Shown in pieces: positions 34,329-43,341 of a stretch of DNA of 64,000 nt. Under the pieces are notes generated by a model. It made no database searches. It worked only from the letters and a program-made list of their open reading frames with translations, and was not told the DNA's origin. Made by a program: the position numbers and the translations under genes. The number at the start of each line of letters is the position of its first letter. Position 1 is the first letter of the stretch. Source of the DNA: Pseudomonas sp. JAI120 (GTDB lineage: Bacteria; Pseudomonadota; Gammaproteobacteria; Pseudomonadales; Pseudomonadaceae); contig NZ_JACHCZ010000004.1 of assembly GCF_014207255.1 (NCBI RefSeq), forward strand, positions 186,001 to 250,000. The letters run 5' to 3'.

Positions 34329-35363
34329 TCAGTGAACCTCGACCACGTCGCCCTGCAACCGTTGCAAGGCATCGGTTACCGGCTGCGGCAGCAATTGGCG
34401 CATGCAGTTGTAATGGCCGAAACGGCAGGTGCGATCAAAACAAGGGCTGCAATCCAGCCCCAGGCGCACCACCTCGACCTGGTCGGCCAACGGCGGGGTG
34501 AAGCCCGGCGAGGTGGAACCGTACACCGCCACCAACGGGCGATTCAGCGCAGCGGCGACGTGCATCAGGCCGGAGTCGTTGGACACCACCGAATCGGCGC
34601 AGGACAGCAGGTCGATGGCCTCGGCCAGGGACGTGTCGCCACTGAGGTTCACCGCTTCTTCGCGCAGGCCGGGGATCAGGCGCTGGCGAATGTCCTCACC
34701 TACCGGGTGATCCTTCTTCGAACCAAACAACCACACCTGCCAGCCTTCACGGATCTTGGTCTCGGCAACCTTGGCGTAGTGCTCCGACGGCCAGCGCTTG
34801 GACTCGCCAAACTCGGCGCCGGGGCACAGGGCCAACACCGGGCGATCAAGGGCCAGGCCGAATTTGGCGAGTGCCGCATCGCGGGTCACCGGGTCGATCT
34901 GCAGGCTGGGGCGCGGGTATGGCTTGGGCAACTCGGCACCCGGCGCATAGGCCAGGGCCATGAAACGTTCGATCATCAGCGGGTAGCGCGCCTTGTCCAG
35001 CGTGCGCACGTCGTTGAGCAAGACGTAGCGAAACTCGCCGCGCCAGCCGGTGCGCTTGGGAATGCCGGCAAAATACGGCACCAGCGCCGACTTCAGCGAG
35101 TTGGGCAACAGGATCGCCTGGTCGTACTGGCCCGCCAGGGATTTACCGATGCGACGGCGGGTCGCCAGTTCCAGGGCACCGTGGCCGAGCGGAAAGCTCA
35201 AGGCCTTGCGCACTTCGGGCATGCGCTCGAGGATTGGTCGGCTCCACTCAGGAGCGAGCACGTCGATCTGGCAGTCTGGGTTGCGCACGCGCAGGCTCTG
35301 GAACAGTGTCTGCGCCATCACCATGTCACCGACCCAACTGGGCCCAACGATCAGAATATTCAT
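34329..35363 (-). CDS. waaF: LPS heptosyltransferase II
   Basis: A 344-residue GT9 transferase that adds the second heptose to the inner core. Markers: NILIVGPSWVGDMVMAQTLF at the N-terminus, LALCPGAEFGESKRWPSEHY for the donor site, SVVSNDSGLMHVAAALNRPL and VAVYGSTSPGFTPPL. It is the first gene of the waaF-waaC-waaG-waaP-wapP-kinase run. Only 54 bases separate it from glnE, where P. aeruginosa has ilvE in between as I recall. A strong hairpin lies in that gap. Confidence 0.95.
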   Translation of the reverse strand: MNILIVGPSWVGDMVMAQTLFQSLRVRNPDCQIDVLAPEWSRPILERMPEVRKALSFPLGHGALELATRRRIGKSLAGQYDQAILLPNSLKSALVPYFAGIPKRTGWRGEFRYVLLNDVRTLDKARYPLMIERFMALAYAPGAELPKPYPRPSLQIDPVTRDAALAKFGLALDRPVLALCPGAEFGESKRWPSEHYAKVAETKIREGWQVWLFGSKKDHPVGEDIRQRLIPGLREEAVNLSGDTSLAEAIDLLSCADSVVSNDSGLMHVAAALNRPLVAVYGSTSPGFTPPLADQVEVVRLGLDCSPCFDRTCRFGHYNCMRQLLPQPVTDALQRLQGDVVEVH

Positions 35364-35381
35364 GTAGTTTCCACAAACGAT

Positions 35382-35405
35382 GCGGGGAGGCTTATGCCTC
35401 CCCGC
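35382..35405. terminator. Strong hairpin between glnE and waaF
   Basis: Perfect 10-base arms GCGGGGAGGC and GCCTCCCCGC enclose a TTAT loop, 13 bases after the glnE stop and 18 bases before the waaF ATG on the minus strand. There is no U-run after it, so it may attenuate or process the glnE-waaF transcript rather than fully end it. Confidence 0.55.
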
Positions 35406-35417
35406 CCTAATAGTGTT

Positions 35418-38357
35418 TCAACCCAACCCCAGCGCCTGCCAGACTCGCATCACCTGGCGCCGTTCGTCAGCGAACTGATCACCGGGCACCGTACCGGCCT
35501 CATTCTGCAAGGCCTGGCGATGCGCGGCGGAACGGTAGGCCTTATACACCTCACGCAGCAGATGGGCATCGGCGGCGGGCATCAAACCCACCTGCTCCAG
35601 GCCTTCCAGAATGCGGATATTGTCGGTATAGCGCAGCAACGATGGATGTTGCGCAGACCACGCCAAAGCCGCGTATTGCACCATAAATTCAATATCGACG
35701 ATACCTCCGGCGTCCTGCTTGAGGTCGAACAGCACCGTGGCGTCGAAGGCATTGGCACCGGTGCCGGCCGCCGTGGCCTTGGTACCCAGGTTGTCACGCA
35801 TCTTGGCGCGCATCTCGCTGACCTCCTGGCGCAACTTCGCCAAGTCGCGCTCACGCCCCAACACTTTAGCCCGTACCTGCTCGAATGCGTGGCCCACATC
35901 CTGGCTGCCCACCAGCACCCGCGCGCGGATCAGGGCCTGATGTTCCCAGGTCCATGCTTCACTTTGTTGATAGCGGTCAAACGCCCCGAGGGAACTGACC
36001 AATAACCCGGATGCGCCGGAAGGTCGCAGGCGCATGTCCACTTCATACAACTGGCCGGAGTTGGTCTGGGTGGTCAGCAGGTGAATGATCCGCTGGCCCA
36101 GGCGCGTGAAGAACTGCGCGCCGTCGATCGGCTTGGCACCGTCGGTCTCGGCCTGCGGATCGCCATCGTGGATAAACACCAGATCCAGATCAGAACCATG
36201 CCCCAATTCGATGCCGCCGACTTTCCCATAACCGACAATGATGAACCCAGGATCGCACAGGGTACCGTCCAACCGCTGCGGCGAACCGTGCCGGGCGACC
36301 GTCTGGCGCCAGGCCAGGGCCAGCACTTGTTCGAGGATGGCTTCGGCGAGCCAGGTCAGGTAGTCGCTGACTTTCATCAACGGCAGGCTGCCGGCGATTT
36401 CCGAAGCGGCCACGCGCAGGCGGTGGGCCAGTTTGAAGTGCCGCAGGGCTTCCATCTGCTGCTCCAGGTCATCCTCGGGGATGCGCGTGAGGCGTTCGCG
36501 CAACTCGGCGGCGAGTTCCGGCGCCAGCGGTGGCTTGAACAGGCGGCCTTCGTTGAGCAATTCATCCAGCAGCAGCGGGAAGCGCGTGATCTGCTCGGCG
36601 ATCCACGGGCTGGCGGCGCACAGGGTCAGCAGGCGGCGCAGGGCGTCGGGATTCTCCGTCAGCAGCACCAGATAGGCCGAACGGCGGGCGACAGCTTCCA
36701 CCAACGGCAGTACGCGCTCCAGCACCAGGTCCGGGTTGGCGTGCTCGACGGCCTGGGCCAGCAGGCGTGGGATAAACGCATCCAGGCGTTCGCGCCCCAA
36801 GCGTTGCATGGCGCGCAGTTGCGGGCTGTTGCGCAGACTGGCCAGGGCTTTAAGGGCCTTGGTGGCGTCAGTGAAGCCGCCTTCAGCCAATTGGCGGCAG
36901 GCGGCCTCTTCGTCCTGGGACTCTTCCCACAGCGGCAACCATTCCCCACCTACGACCAACTCGCTTTCCGCACCTTCTTCCTCATCGGGATCCGCAATCA
37001 CCTGGCGGAAGTGCCAGTCCACGCGGCCACGCCAGTACATCAGGCGCTCATGGAACGCCGTCCAGTCGGCAAAGCCGAGCATAAAGGCAATGCGCGCCTG
37101 GTCTTCAGGGCTGTCCGGCAGCATTTGGGTCTGGCGGTCGGCAATCGCCTGGATCGCATGTTCGGTGTAACGCAGGAATTCATAGCCATTGCGCAACTCG
37201 GCGATCACCGCCGGCGGCAGGTAACCCTGGCCTTCCAGGGTGCCGAGCACCTTGAGCAGCGGCCGTTGCTGCAGGCTAAGGTCGCGGCCGCCATGGATCA
37301 GCTGGAATGCCTGGGCGATAAATTCCACTTCGCGGATGCCGCCCGAGCCCAGCTTGATATTGTCGGCCATGCCTTTGCGCCGCACTTCCTGCTGGATCAG
37401 CTGCTTCATGGTGCGCAGCGCTTCGATGGCGGAAAAGTCCAGGTAGCGGCGGTACACGAACGGTCGCAGCATATCGAGCAACTGCGCACCGGCAACCTGG
37501 TCACCGGCGACCACGCGCGCCTTGATCATGGCGTAGCGTTCCCAGTCGCGGCCCTGGTCCTGGTAGTACTGTTCCAGCGCATTGAAGCTGAGCACCAGGG
37601 CACCGGCAGAACCGTAGGGGCGCAGGCGCATGTCGACACGGAACACAAAGCCGTCGACGGTCATCGGGTCGAGGGCCTTGATCAATTTTTGACCCAGGCG
37701 AATAAAGAACTCCTGATTATCCAGGGAGCGCTTCACGCCCACTGTTTCGCCGCCCTCGGGGTAGGCGAAGATCAGGTCGATATCCGACGACAGGTTAAGC
37801 TCCACCGCACCGAGCTTGCCCATGCCGAGGATGACCATGTGCTGCGGCTCGCCGCTGCGCCGCCCGGTCGGTGTGCCGAACTGCACACAGTGGCGCTGGT
37901 ACAGCCATTGATAGGCCTGGTCGATACTGGCGTCGGCCATGTCGGAGAGGTCGCGACAGGTGTGCACCAGGTCGGCCTGGCGGGTCAGGTCGCGCCAGAT
38001 GATGCGCACTTGCTGGCGCGTACGCTGGCGACGCAGTACGCGGCCCAGCTCATCTTCTGTTTCGGCCTGTTGCACGGCCCCGGCAATCTGCCCGCACAGC
38101 TCACCCGGCGCAAAGCCGCGGTCCAGCTCGCCCCAGGCAGCCAACTCGAGCAACATCAAAGGGTCACGAACACTCTGTTCAATGACGAAATCACTGGCGG
38201 CGCACACCCGGGCGAAGTCGTCCCACCGTTGCGGCGTCCACGCAGAAAGGCCATGATCGGCGTCCAGCGCGGCCACGGCGTCACGAAATGACTGCTCGGC
38301 CCGCTGGGCTTTTGGCAACAGAATGGCCGGCAGTTCGGTCAGCGTTGGAAGGCTCAT
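35418..38357 (-). CDS. glnE: Bifunctional glutamine synthetase adenylyltransferase/deadenylase
   Basis: A 979-residue enzyme that adds and removes AMP from glutamine synthetase in response to PII and glutamine. Two nucleotidyltransferase domains are visible: the N-terminal one with VILGMGKLGAVELNLSSDID near residue 175 and the C-terminal one with IVGYGKVGGIELGHGSDLD near residue 690. Each is followed by a metal-binding Asp segment and a GlnD-type helical domain. Divergent from aceE with a 383-base gap. Length is normal for Pseudomonas GlnE. Confidence 0.97.
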   Translation of the reverse strand: MSLPTLTELPAILLPKAQRAEQSFRDAVAALDADHGLSAWTPQRWDDFARVCAASDFVIEQSVRDPLMLLELAAWGELDRGFAPGELCGQIAGAVQQAETEDELGRVLRRQRTRQQVRIIWRDLTRQADLVHTCRDLSDMADASIDQAYQWLYQRHCVQFGTPTGRRSGEPQHMVILGMGKLGAVELNLSSDIDLIFAYPEGGETVGVKRSLDNQEFFIRLGQKLIKALDPMTVDGFVFRVDMRLRPYGSAGALVLSFNALEQYYQDQGRDWERYAMIKARVVAGDQVAGAQLLDMLRPFVYRRYLDFSAIEALRTMKQLIQQEVRRKGMADNIKLGSGGIREVEFIAQAFQLIHGGRDLSLQQRPLLKVLGTLEGQGYLPPAVIAELRNGYEFLRYTEHAIQAIADRQTQMLPDSPEDQARIAFMLGFADWTAFHERLMYWRGRVDWHFRQVIADPDEEEGAESELVVGGEWLPLWEESQDEEAACRQLAEGGFTDATKALKALASLRNSPQLRAMQRLGRERLDAFIPRLLAQAVEHANPDLVLERVLPLVEAVARRSAYLVLLTENPDALRRLLTLCAASPWIAEQITRFPLLLDELLNEGRLFKPPLAPELAAELRERLTRIPEDDLEQQMEALRHFKLAHRLRVAASEIAGSLPLMKVSDYLTWLAEAILEQVLALAWRQTVARHGSPQRLDGTLCDPGFIIVGYGKVGGIELGHGSDLDLVFIHDGDPQAETDGAKPIDGAQFFTRLGQRIIHLLTTQTNSGQLYEVDMRLRPSGASGLLVSSLGAFDRYQQSEAWTWEHQALIRARVLVGSQDVGHAFEQVRAKVLGRERDLAKLRQEVSEMRAKMRDNLGTKATAAGTGANAFDATVLFDLKQDAGGIVDIEFMVQYAALAWSAQHPSLLRYTDNIRILEGLEQVGLMPAADAHLLREVYKAYRSAAHRQALQNEAGTVPGDQFADERRQVMRVWQALGLG

Positions 38358-38563
38358 GGTCTATCCTTGGTCGGCGCGTAAATGGCTTGCTGCTGTGAAG
38401 GCGAGCACCGCGCTTGATGAAGGACTGTCGAACAAAGGTGATAAATAGCTGAAAATATGTAATTTTTGGCAGGCAACATTAAACTTCTACCTTTTCTTGT
38501 TCGCAAAAGATCAACAATAACGATTATGCTCACCAGCTAGACCGAGCAATCCGCTCAGTCTTG

Positions 38564-38578
38564 TGTAGTTTTACTACT
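38564..38578. promoter_or_regulatory. Upstream copy of a twin operator before aceE
   Basis: TGTAGT-TTT-ACTACT is a palindrome with one mismatch in the outer base. It fits the HexR-type motif TGTARTWWWAYTACA known in Pseudomonas and Shewanella for central-carbon genes. It overlaps the spacer of a plausible promoter (TTGTGT at 38561, TATACA at 38583). The assignment to HexR is inference. Confidence 0.5.
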
Positions 38579-38615
38579 CGTATATACATTCGAAAGGCTG
38601 AAATGGCCGACGATT

Positions 38616-38630
38616 TGTAGTAAAACTACA
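38616..38630. promoter_or_regulatory. Downstream copy of the twin operator before aceE
   Basis: TGTAGT-AAA-ACTACA is a perfect 6+3+6 palindrome, the same motif as the copy at 38564 in opposite orientation. The centres are 52 bases apart, five helical turns, so a regulator could bind both on the same face of DNA. It lies after the likely transcription start of aceE. The rest of the 383-base gap (38358-38740) is AT-rich near 38440-38530 and shows nothing else I can name. Confidence 0.55.
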
Positions 38631-38740
38631 GGACGCCGAAGCAACCTTCGGCCATCCAAGAATTTATGTCGTCTGCCCACAAGGCCAGTCGCAAACTTCA
38701 GGCAACCGATTCTGGTAGCCTTTCCGCCCTGGAGCAAGCC

Positions 38741-41386
38741 ATGCAAGACCTCGATCCCGTCGAAACCCAGGAATGGCTGGACGCCCTGGAATCGGTTCTC
38801 GACAAAGAAGGCGAAGACCGTGCTCACTACCTGATGACCCGTATGGGCGAACTCGCGACCCGCAGCGGCTCGCAACTGCCCTACGCCATCACCACGCCAT
38901 ACCGCAACACCATCCCCGTTACCCACGAAGCACGCATGCCTGGCGACCTGTTCATGGAACGCCGCATTCGCTCGCTGGTACGTTGGAACGCCATGGCGAT
39001 GGTAATGCGCACGAACTTGAAAGATTCTGACCTGGGCGGTCACATCTCCAGCTTCGCTTCCAGTGCAACCCTGTATGACATCGGCTTCAACTACTTCTTC
39101 CAGGCCCCGACCGAAGAACACGGCGGCGACCTGATCTACTTCCAGGGCCACACCTCGCCAGGCGTCTACGCCCGTGCGTTCATGGAAGGTCGCATCAGCG
39201 AAGAGCAAATGAACAACTTCCGCCAGGAAGTCGACGGTCAGGGCCTGTCGTCCTACCCGCACCCTTGGCTGATGCCTGACTTCTGGCAGTTCCCGACTGT
39301 ATCCATGGGCCTGGGCCCGATTCAGGCGATCTACCAGGCACGTTTCATGAAGTACCTGGAAGCCCGTGGCTTCATCCCGGAAGGCAAGCAGAAAGTCTGG
39401 TGCTTCCTGGGCGACGGCGAGTGCGACGAGCCGGAATCCCTGGGTGCCATCTCCCTGGCCGGCCGCGAGAAGCTGGACAACCTGATCTTCGTCATCAACT
39501 GCAACCTGCAGCGCCTCGACGGCCCGGTTCGCGGCAACGGCAAGATCATCCAGGAACTCGAAGGCGTGTTCCGCGGTGCCCAGTGGAACGTGACCAAGGT
39601 CATCTGGGGCCGTTTCTGGGACCCACTGCTGGCCAAGGACGTCGACGGCATCCTGCAACGTCGCATGGACGAAGTCATCGACGGCGAGTACCAGAACTAC
39701 AAGGCCAAAGACGGCGCGTTCGTGCGTGAACACTTCTTCAACACGCCTGAACTCAAGGCCATGGTTGCCGACCTGTCCGACGACGAGATCTGGAAGCTCA
39801 ACCGTGGCGGCCACGACCCGTACAAGGTCTATGCGGCGTACCACGAAGCGGTCAACCACAAAGAACAACCGACTGTCATCCTGGCCAAGACCATCAAGGG
39901 TTATGGCACCGGTGCCGGCGAAGCGAAGAACACCGCGCACAACACCAAGAAAGTCGATGTCGACAGCCTGAAGCTGTTCCGCGACCGCTTCGACATCCCG
40001 GTCAAGGACGAAGAGCTGGAGAACCTGCCGTTCTTCAAGCCGGAGCCGAACAGCGCCGAAGCCCGCTACCTGAGCGAACGTCGTACCGCACTGGGCGGTT
40101 TCGTGCCACAGCGCCGCGCCAAGAGCTTCAACGTCCCGACACCACCGCTGGATACCCTCAAGGCGATCCTGGACGGCTCGGGCGACCGTGAAATCTCCAC
40201 CACCATGGCCTTCGTGCGGATCCTCGCGCAGCTGGTCAAGGACAAGGAAATCGGTTCGCGTATCGTGCCGATCATCCCGGACGAAGCCCGTACCTTCGGT
40301 ATGGAAGGCATGTTCCGTCAGTTGGGCATCTACTCCTCCGTCGGCCAGCTCTACGAGCCAGTCGATAAAGACCAGGTGATGTTCTACAAGGAAGACAAGA
40401 AGGGCCAGATCCTCGAAGAAGGCATCAACGAAGCGGGCGCCATGAGCTCCTTCATCGCTGCCGGTACTTCGTACTCCAGCCACAACCAGCCGATGCTGCC
40501 GTTCTACATCTTCTACTCGATGTTTGGTTTCCAGCGTATCGGCGACCTGGCTTGGGCAGCAGGCGACAGCCGTACCCGTGGTTTCCTGATCGGCGGTACC
40601 GCCGGCCGTACCACACTGAACGGCGAAGGCCTGCAACACGAAGACGGTCACAGCCACATCCTGGCTGCCACCATCCCGAACTGCCGCACCTTTGATCCAA
40701 CCTACGGCTATGAGCTGGCGGTGATCATCCAGGACGGCATGAAGAAGATGACCGAAGAGCAGCAGGACGTTTTCTACTACATCACCGTGATGAACGAGTC
40801 CTACCAGCAGCCCGCCATGCCGGCCGGTGTTGAGGAAGGCATCATCAAGGGCATGTACCTGCTCGAAGAAGACACCAAGGAAGCGGCGCACCACGTGCAG
40901 CTGATGGGCTCCGGCACCATCCTGCGCGAAGTCCGTGAAGCGGCGAAGATCCTGCGTGACGAGTTCAACGTCGGCGCCGATGTGTGGAGCGTTACCAGCT
41001 TCAACGAACTGCGTCGCGATGGCCTGGCCGTAGAGCGCAACAACCGCCTGCACCCGGGTCAGAAGCCTGCGCAGAGCTATGTCGAAGAGTGCCTGGCCGG
41101 CCGTAAAGGCCCGGTCATTGCCTCTACCGACTACATGAAACTGTTTGCTGAACAAATTCGCCAGTGGGTCCCGTCCAAGGAATTCAAAGTCCTGGGCACC
41201 GACGGTTTCGGCCGCAGTGACAGCCGCAAGAAGCTGCGTCACTTCTTCGAAGTCGACCGTCACTTCGTGGTGTTGGCAGCCCTGGAAGCCTTGGCTGACC
41301 GTGGTGAGATCGAACCCAAGGTGGTAGCTGACGCTATCGTCAAGTTCGGGATCAACCCGGAAAAACGCAACCCACTGGACTGCTGA
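38741..41386 (+). CDS. aceE: Pyruvate dehydrogenase E1 component (homodimeric type)
   Basis: An 881-residue thiamin diphosphate enzyme that decarboxylates pyruvate and acetylates the lipoyl group of AceF. The ThDP motif is GDGECDEPESLGAISLAGRE followed by NLIFVINCNLQRLDGPVRGN; other family segments are HASP-like GHTSPGVYARAFMEGRI and GFGRSDSRKKLR at the C-terminus. I start at the ATG at 38741 (MQDLDPVETQEWLDALESVL), the known N-terminus in Pseudomonas, with GGAG at 38731. An in-frame ATG at 38666 would add 25 residues but has no ribosome site. Followed after 11 bases by aceF. Confidence 0.97.
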   Translation: MQDLDPVETQEWLDALESVLDKEGEDRAHYLMTRMGELATRSGSQLPYAITTPYRNTIPVTHEARMPGDLFMERRIRSLVRWNAMAMVMRTNLKDSDLGGHISSFASSATLYDIGFNYFFQAPTEEHGGDLIYFQGHTSPGVYARAFMEGRISEEQMNNFRQEVDGQGLSSYPHPWLMPDFWQFPTVSMGLGPIQAIYQARFMKYLEARGFIPEGKQKVWCFLGDGECDEPESLGAISLAGREKLDNLIFVINCNLQRLDGPVRGNGKIIQELEGVFRGAQWNVTKVIWGRFWDPLLAKDVDGILQRRMDEVIDGEYQNYKAKDGAFVREHFFNTPELKAMVADLSDDEIWKLNRGGHDPYKVYAAYHEAVNHKEQPTVILAKTIKGYGTGAGEAKNTAHNTKKVDVDSLKLFRDRFDIPVKDEELENLPFFKPEPNSAEARYLSERRTALGGFVPQRRAKSFNVPTPPLDTLKAILDGSGDREISTTMAFVRILAQLVKDKEIGSRIVPIIPDEARTFGMEGMFRQLGIYSSVGQLYEPVDKDQVMFYKEDKKGQILEEGINEAGAMSSFIAAGTSYSSHNQPMLPFYIFYSMFGFQRIGDLAWAAGDSRTRGFLIGGTAGRTTLNGEGLQHEDGHSHILAATIPNCRTFDPTYGYELAVIIQDGMKKMTEEQQDVFYYITVMNESYQQPAMPAGVEEGIIKGMYLLEEDTKEAAHHVQLMGSGTILREVREAAKILRDEFNVGADVWSVTSFNELRRDGLAVERNNRLHPGQKPAQSYVEECLAGRKGPVIASTDYMKLFAEQIRQWVPSKEFKVLGTDGFGRSDSRKKLRHFFEVDRHFVVLAALEALADRGEIEPKVVADAIVKFGINPEKRNPLDC

Positions 41387-41397
41387 GGAGACTTTTT

Positions 41398-43038
41398 GTG
41401 AGCGAACTCATTCGCGTACCTGACATCGGCAGCGGTGAAGGTGAAGTAATCGAGCTGTTTGTGAAGGTCGGCGACACCGTCGAAGCCGACCAGAGCATTC
41501 TGACCCTGGAATCGGACAAGGCGAGCATGGAAATCCCTGCTCCCAAGGCTGGCGTGGTCAAGAGCCTGAAAGTGAAGCTGGGCGACCGCCTGAAAGAAGG
41601 CGACGAACTGCTGGAACTGGAAATCGAAGGTGCCGCTGATGCGGCTCCTGCTGCCGCTGCTGCACCGGCGCCTGCCGCGGAAAAACCTGCCGCTGCTGCC
41701 GAGGCTCCTGCAGCCCCGGCTGCTGCTCCAGCCGCAGCGACTGTCCAGGACATTCATGTTCCGGACATCGGCTCGTCGGGCAAGGCCAAGATCATCGAGC
41801 TGCTGGTCAAGGTCGGCGACACTGTCGAAGCCGACCAGTCGCTGATCACCCTGGAGTCCGACAAGGCCTCCATGGAAATCCCTTCGCCGGCTGCCGGCGT
41901 TGTGGAAAGCATCGCGGTCAAGCTGGAAGACGAAGTCGGCACTGGCGACTTCATCCTCAAGCTGAAAGTACAAGGCTCTGCGCCTGCCGCTGCTCCAGCA
42001 CCGGCTGCTGCTCCGGCCGCCAAGGCTGAAGCGGCTCCGGCTCCGGCTGCTGCCCCTGCGCCCGCTGCAAAAGCCGAGGCCGCACCGGCCCCTGCTGCTG
42101 CCGCACCTGCGCCAAGCGGTGCCAAGGTTCATGCCGGCCCTGCCGTGCGTCAACTGGCCCGTGAGTTCGGCGTTGAGCTCAATGCTGTGTCAGCCACTGG
42201 CCCTCACGGTCGCGTGCTGAAGGAAGACGTGCAGGTCTACGTCAAGACCATGATGCAGAAAGCCAAGGAAGCGCCGGCTGCCGGTGGCGCTACCGGTGGT
42301 TCGGGCATTCCGCCGATCCGTACCGTGGACTTCAGCCGCTTCGGCGAAATCGAAGAAGTGCCGATGACCCGCCTGATGCAAATCGGCGCGGCCGGCCTGC
42401 ACGCGAGCTGGCTGAACATCCCGCACGTGACCCAGTTCGACCAGGCCGACATCACCGATCTGGAAGCTTTCCGCGTTGCGCAGAAAGCCGTGGCCGAAAA
42501 GGCCGGCGTGAAACTGACTGTGCTGCCACTGCTGCTCAAAGCGTGCGCGCACCTGCTCAAGGAACTGCCGGACTTCAACGCCTCGCTGGCACCAAGCGGC
42601 AAGGCGATCATCCGCAAGAAGTACGTGCACATCGGTTTTGCGGTCGACACCCCGGATGGCCTGCTGGTGCCGGTCATCAAGAACGTTGACCAGAAGAGCC
42701 TGCTGCAACTCGCTGCCGAAGCCGCTGCACTGGCTGCCAAGGCCCGCGACAAGAAGCTCACCCCGGACGACATGCAGGGCGCATGCTTCACCATCTCCAG
42801 CCTCGGTCACATTGGCGGCACTGGCTTCACGCCAATCGTCAACGCGCCGGAAGTGGCGATCCTGGGTGTGTCCAAGGCCACCATCCAGCCAGTCTGGGAC
42901 GGTAAAGCGTTCCAGCCGAAGCTGATGCTGCCACTGTCTTTGTCCTACGATCACCGTGTGATCAACGGCGCGGCCGCTGCACGCTTTACCCAGCGCCTGA
43001 GCCAGTTGCTGAACGACATCCGCACCATCCTGCTGTAA
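41398..43038 (+). CDS. aceF: Pyruvate dehydrogenase E2 component (dihydrolipoyl acetyltransferase)
   Basis: A 546-residue core enzyme of the pyruvate dehydrogenase complex, starting at a GTG. Two lipoyl domains each carry the lipoyl-Lys in LESDKASMEIP (Lys41 and a second near residue 160). They are joined by Ala/Pro linkers. A peripheral-subunit-binding domain follows (VHAGPAVRQLAREFGVELNA), then the acyltransferase with LSYDHRVINGAAAARF, the catalytic DHRxxxG. A GAGGAG site precedes the start. It forms an operon with aceE. E3 is not in the window. Confidence 0.97.
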   Translation: MSELIRVPDIGSGEGEVIELFVKVGDTVEADQSILTLESDKASMEIPAPKAGVVKSLKVKLGDRLKEGDELLELEIEGAADAAPAAAAAPAPAAEKPAAAAEAPAAPAAAPAAATVQDIHVPDIGSSGKAKIIELLVKVGDTVEADQSLITLESDKASMEIPSPAAGVVESIAVKLEDEVGTGDFILKLKVQGSAPAAAPAPAAAPAAKAEAAPAPAAAPAPAAKAEAAPAPAAAAPAPSGAKVHAGPAVRQLAREFGVELNAVSATGPHGRVLKEDVQVYVKTMMQKAKEAPAAGGATGGSGIPPIRTVDFSRFGEIEEVPMTRLMQIGAAGLHASWLNIPHVTQFDQADITDLEAFRVAQKAVAEKAGVKLTVLPLLLKACAHLLKELPDFNASLAPSGKAIIRKKYVHIGFAVDTPDGLLVPVIKNVDQKSLLQLAAEAAALAAKARDKKLTPDDMQGACFTISSLGHIGGTGFTPIVNAPEVAILGVSKATIQPVWDGKAFQPKLMLPLSLSYDHRVINGAAAARFTQRLSQLLNDIRTILL

Positions 43039-43109
43039 GCCACAGCGGCCTCCCTTTCATCGGGGAGGCCTGGTTGCACCGATTTCCGAGCGCCACGCTC
43101 GTACCTCAA

Positions 43110-43136
43110 CCCCGTCAATTTGGCGGGGCTTTTTTT
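43110..43136 (+). terminator. Intrinsic terminator of aceEF
   Basis: CCCCGTCAA pairs with TTGGCGGGG (one wobble) and is followed by seven T. Another hairpin, GGCCTCCC/GGGAGGCC at 43047-43070, lies just after the stop without a T-run. The rest of the 303-base gap to the next start (43137-43341) shows no further gene. Confidence 0.85.
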
Positions 43137-43341
43137 GCTTTTCTTTACAGACAGAACAGGGTTGTACACCTTCTGTCATCCTGACTGAAGAATTCCCCCG
43201 CCCGGCCGATAACCCCCTTATAGCACTTAGCCTTCATCCTCTCTTGTCAGCCCGCGCCGCATGATGCAACCTTGCCGCAGGCAACAGTAAAGAGGGCGTG
43301 AGCCCGGCGCCGTACGCGTTATTTGAAGTGAGTCCCCCCCC

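Noticed and set aside
38666..38740. N-terminal extension of AceE from an ATG at 38666
   Set aside because: No ribosome site, no family similarity, and the ATG at 38741 gives the known N-terminus.
38555..41263. A 902-codon open frame antisense to aceE
   Set aside because: Same reason; aceE on the plus strand is unmistakable.
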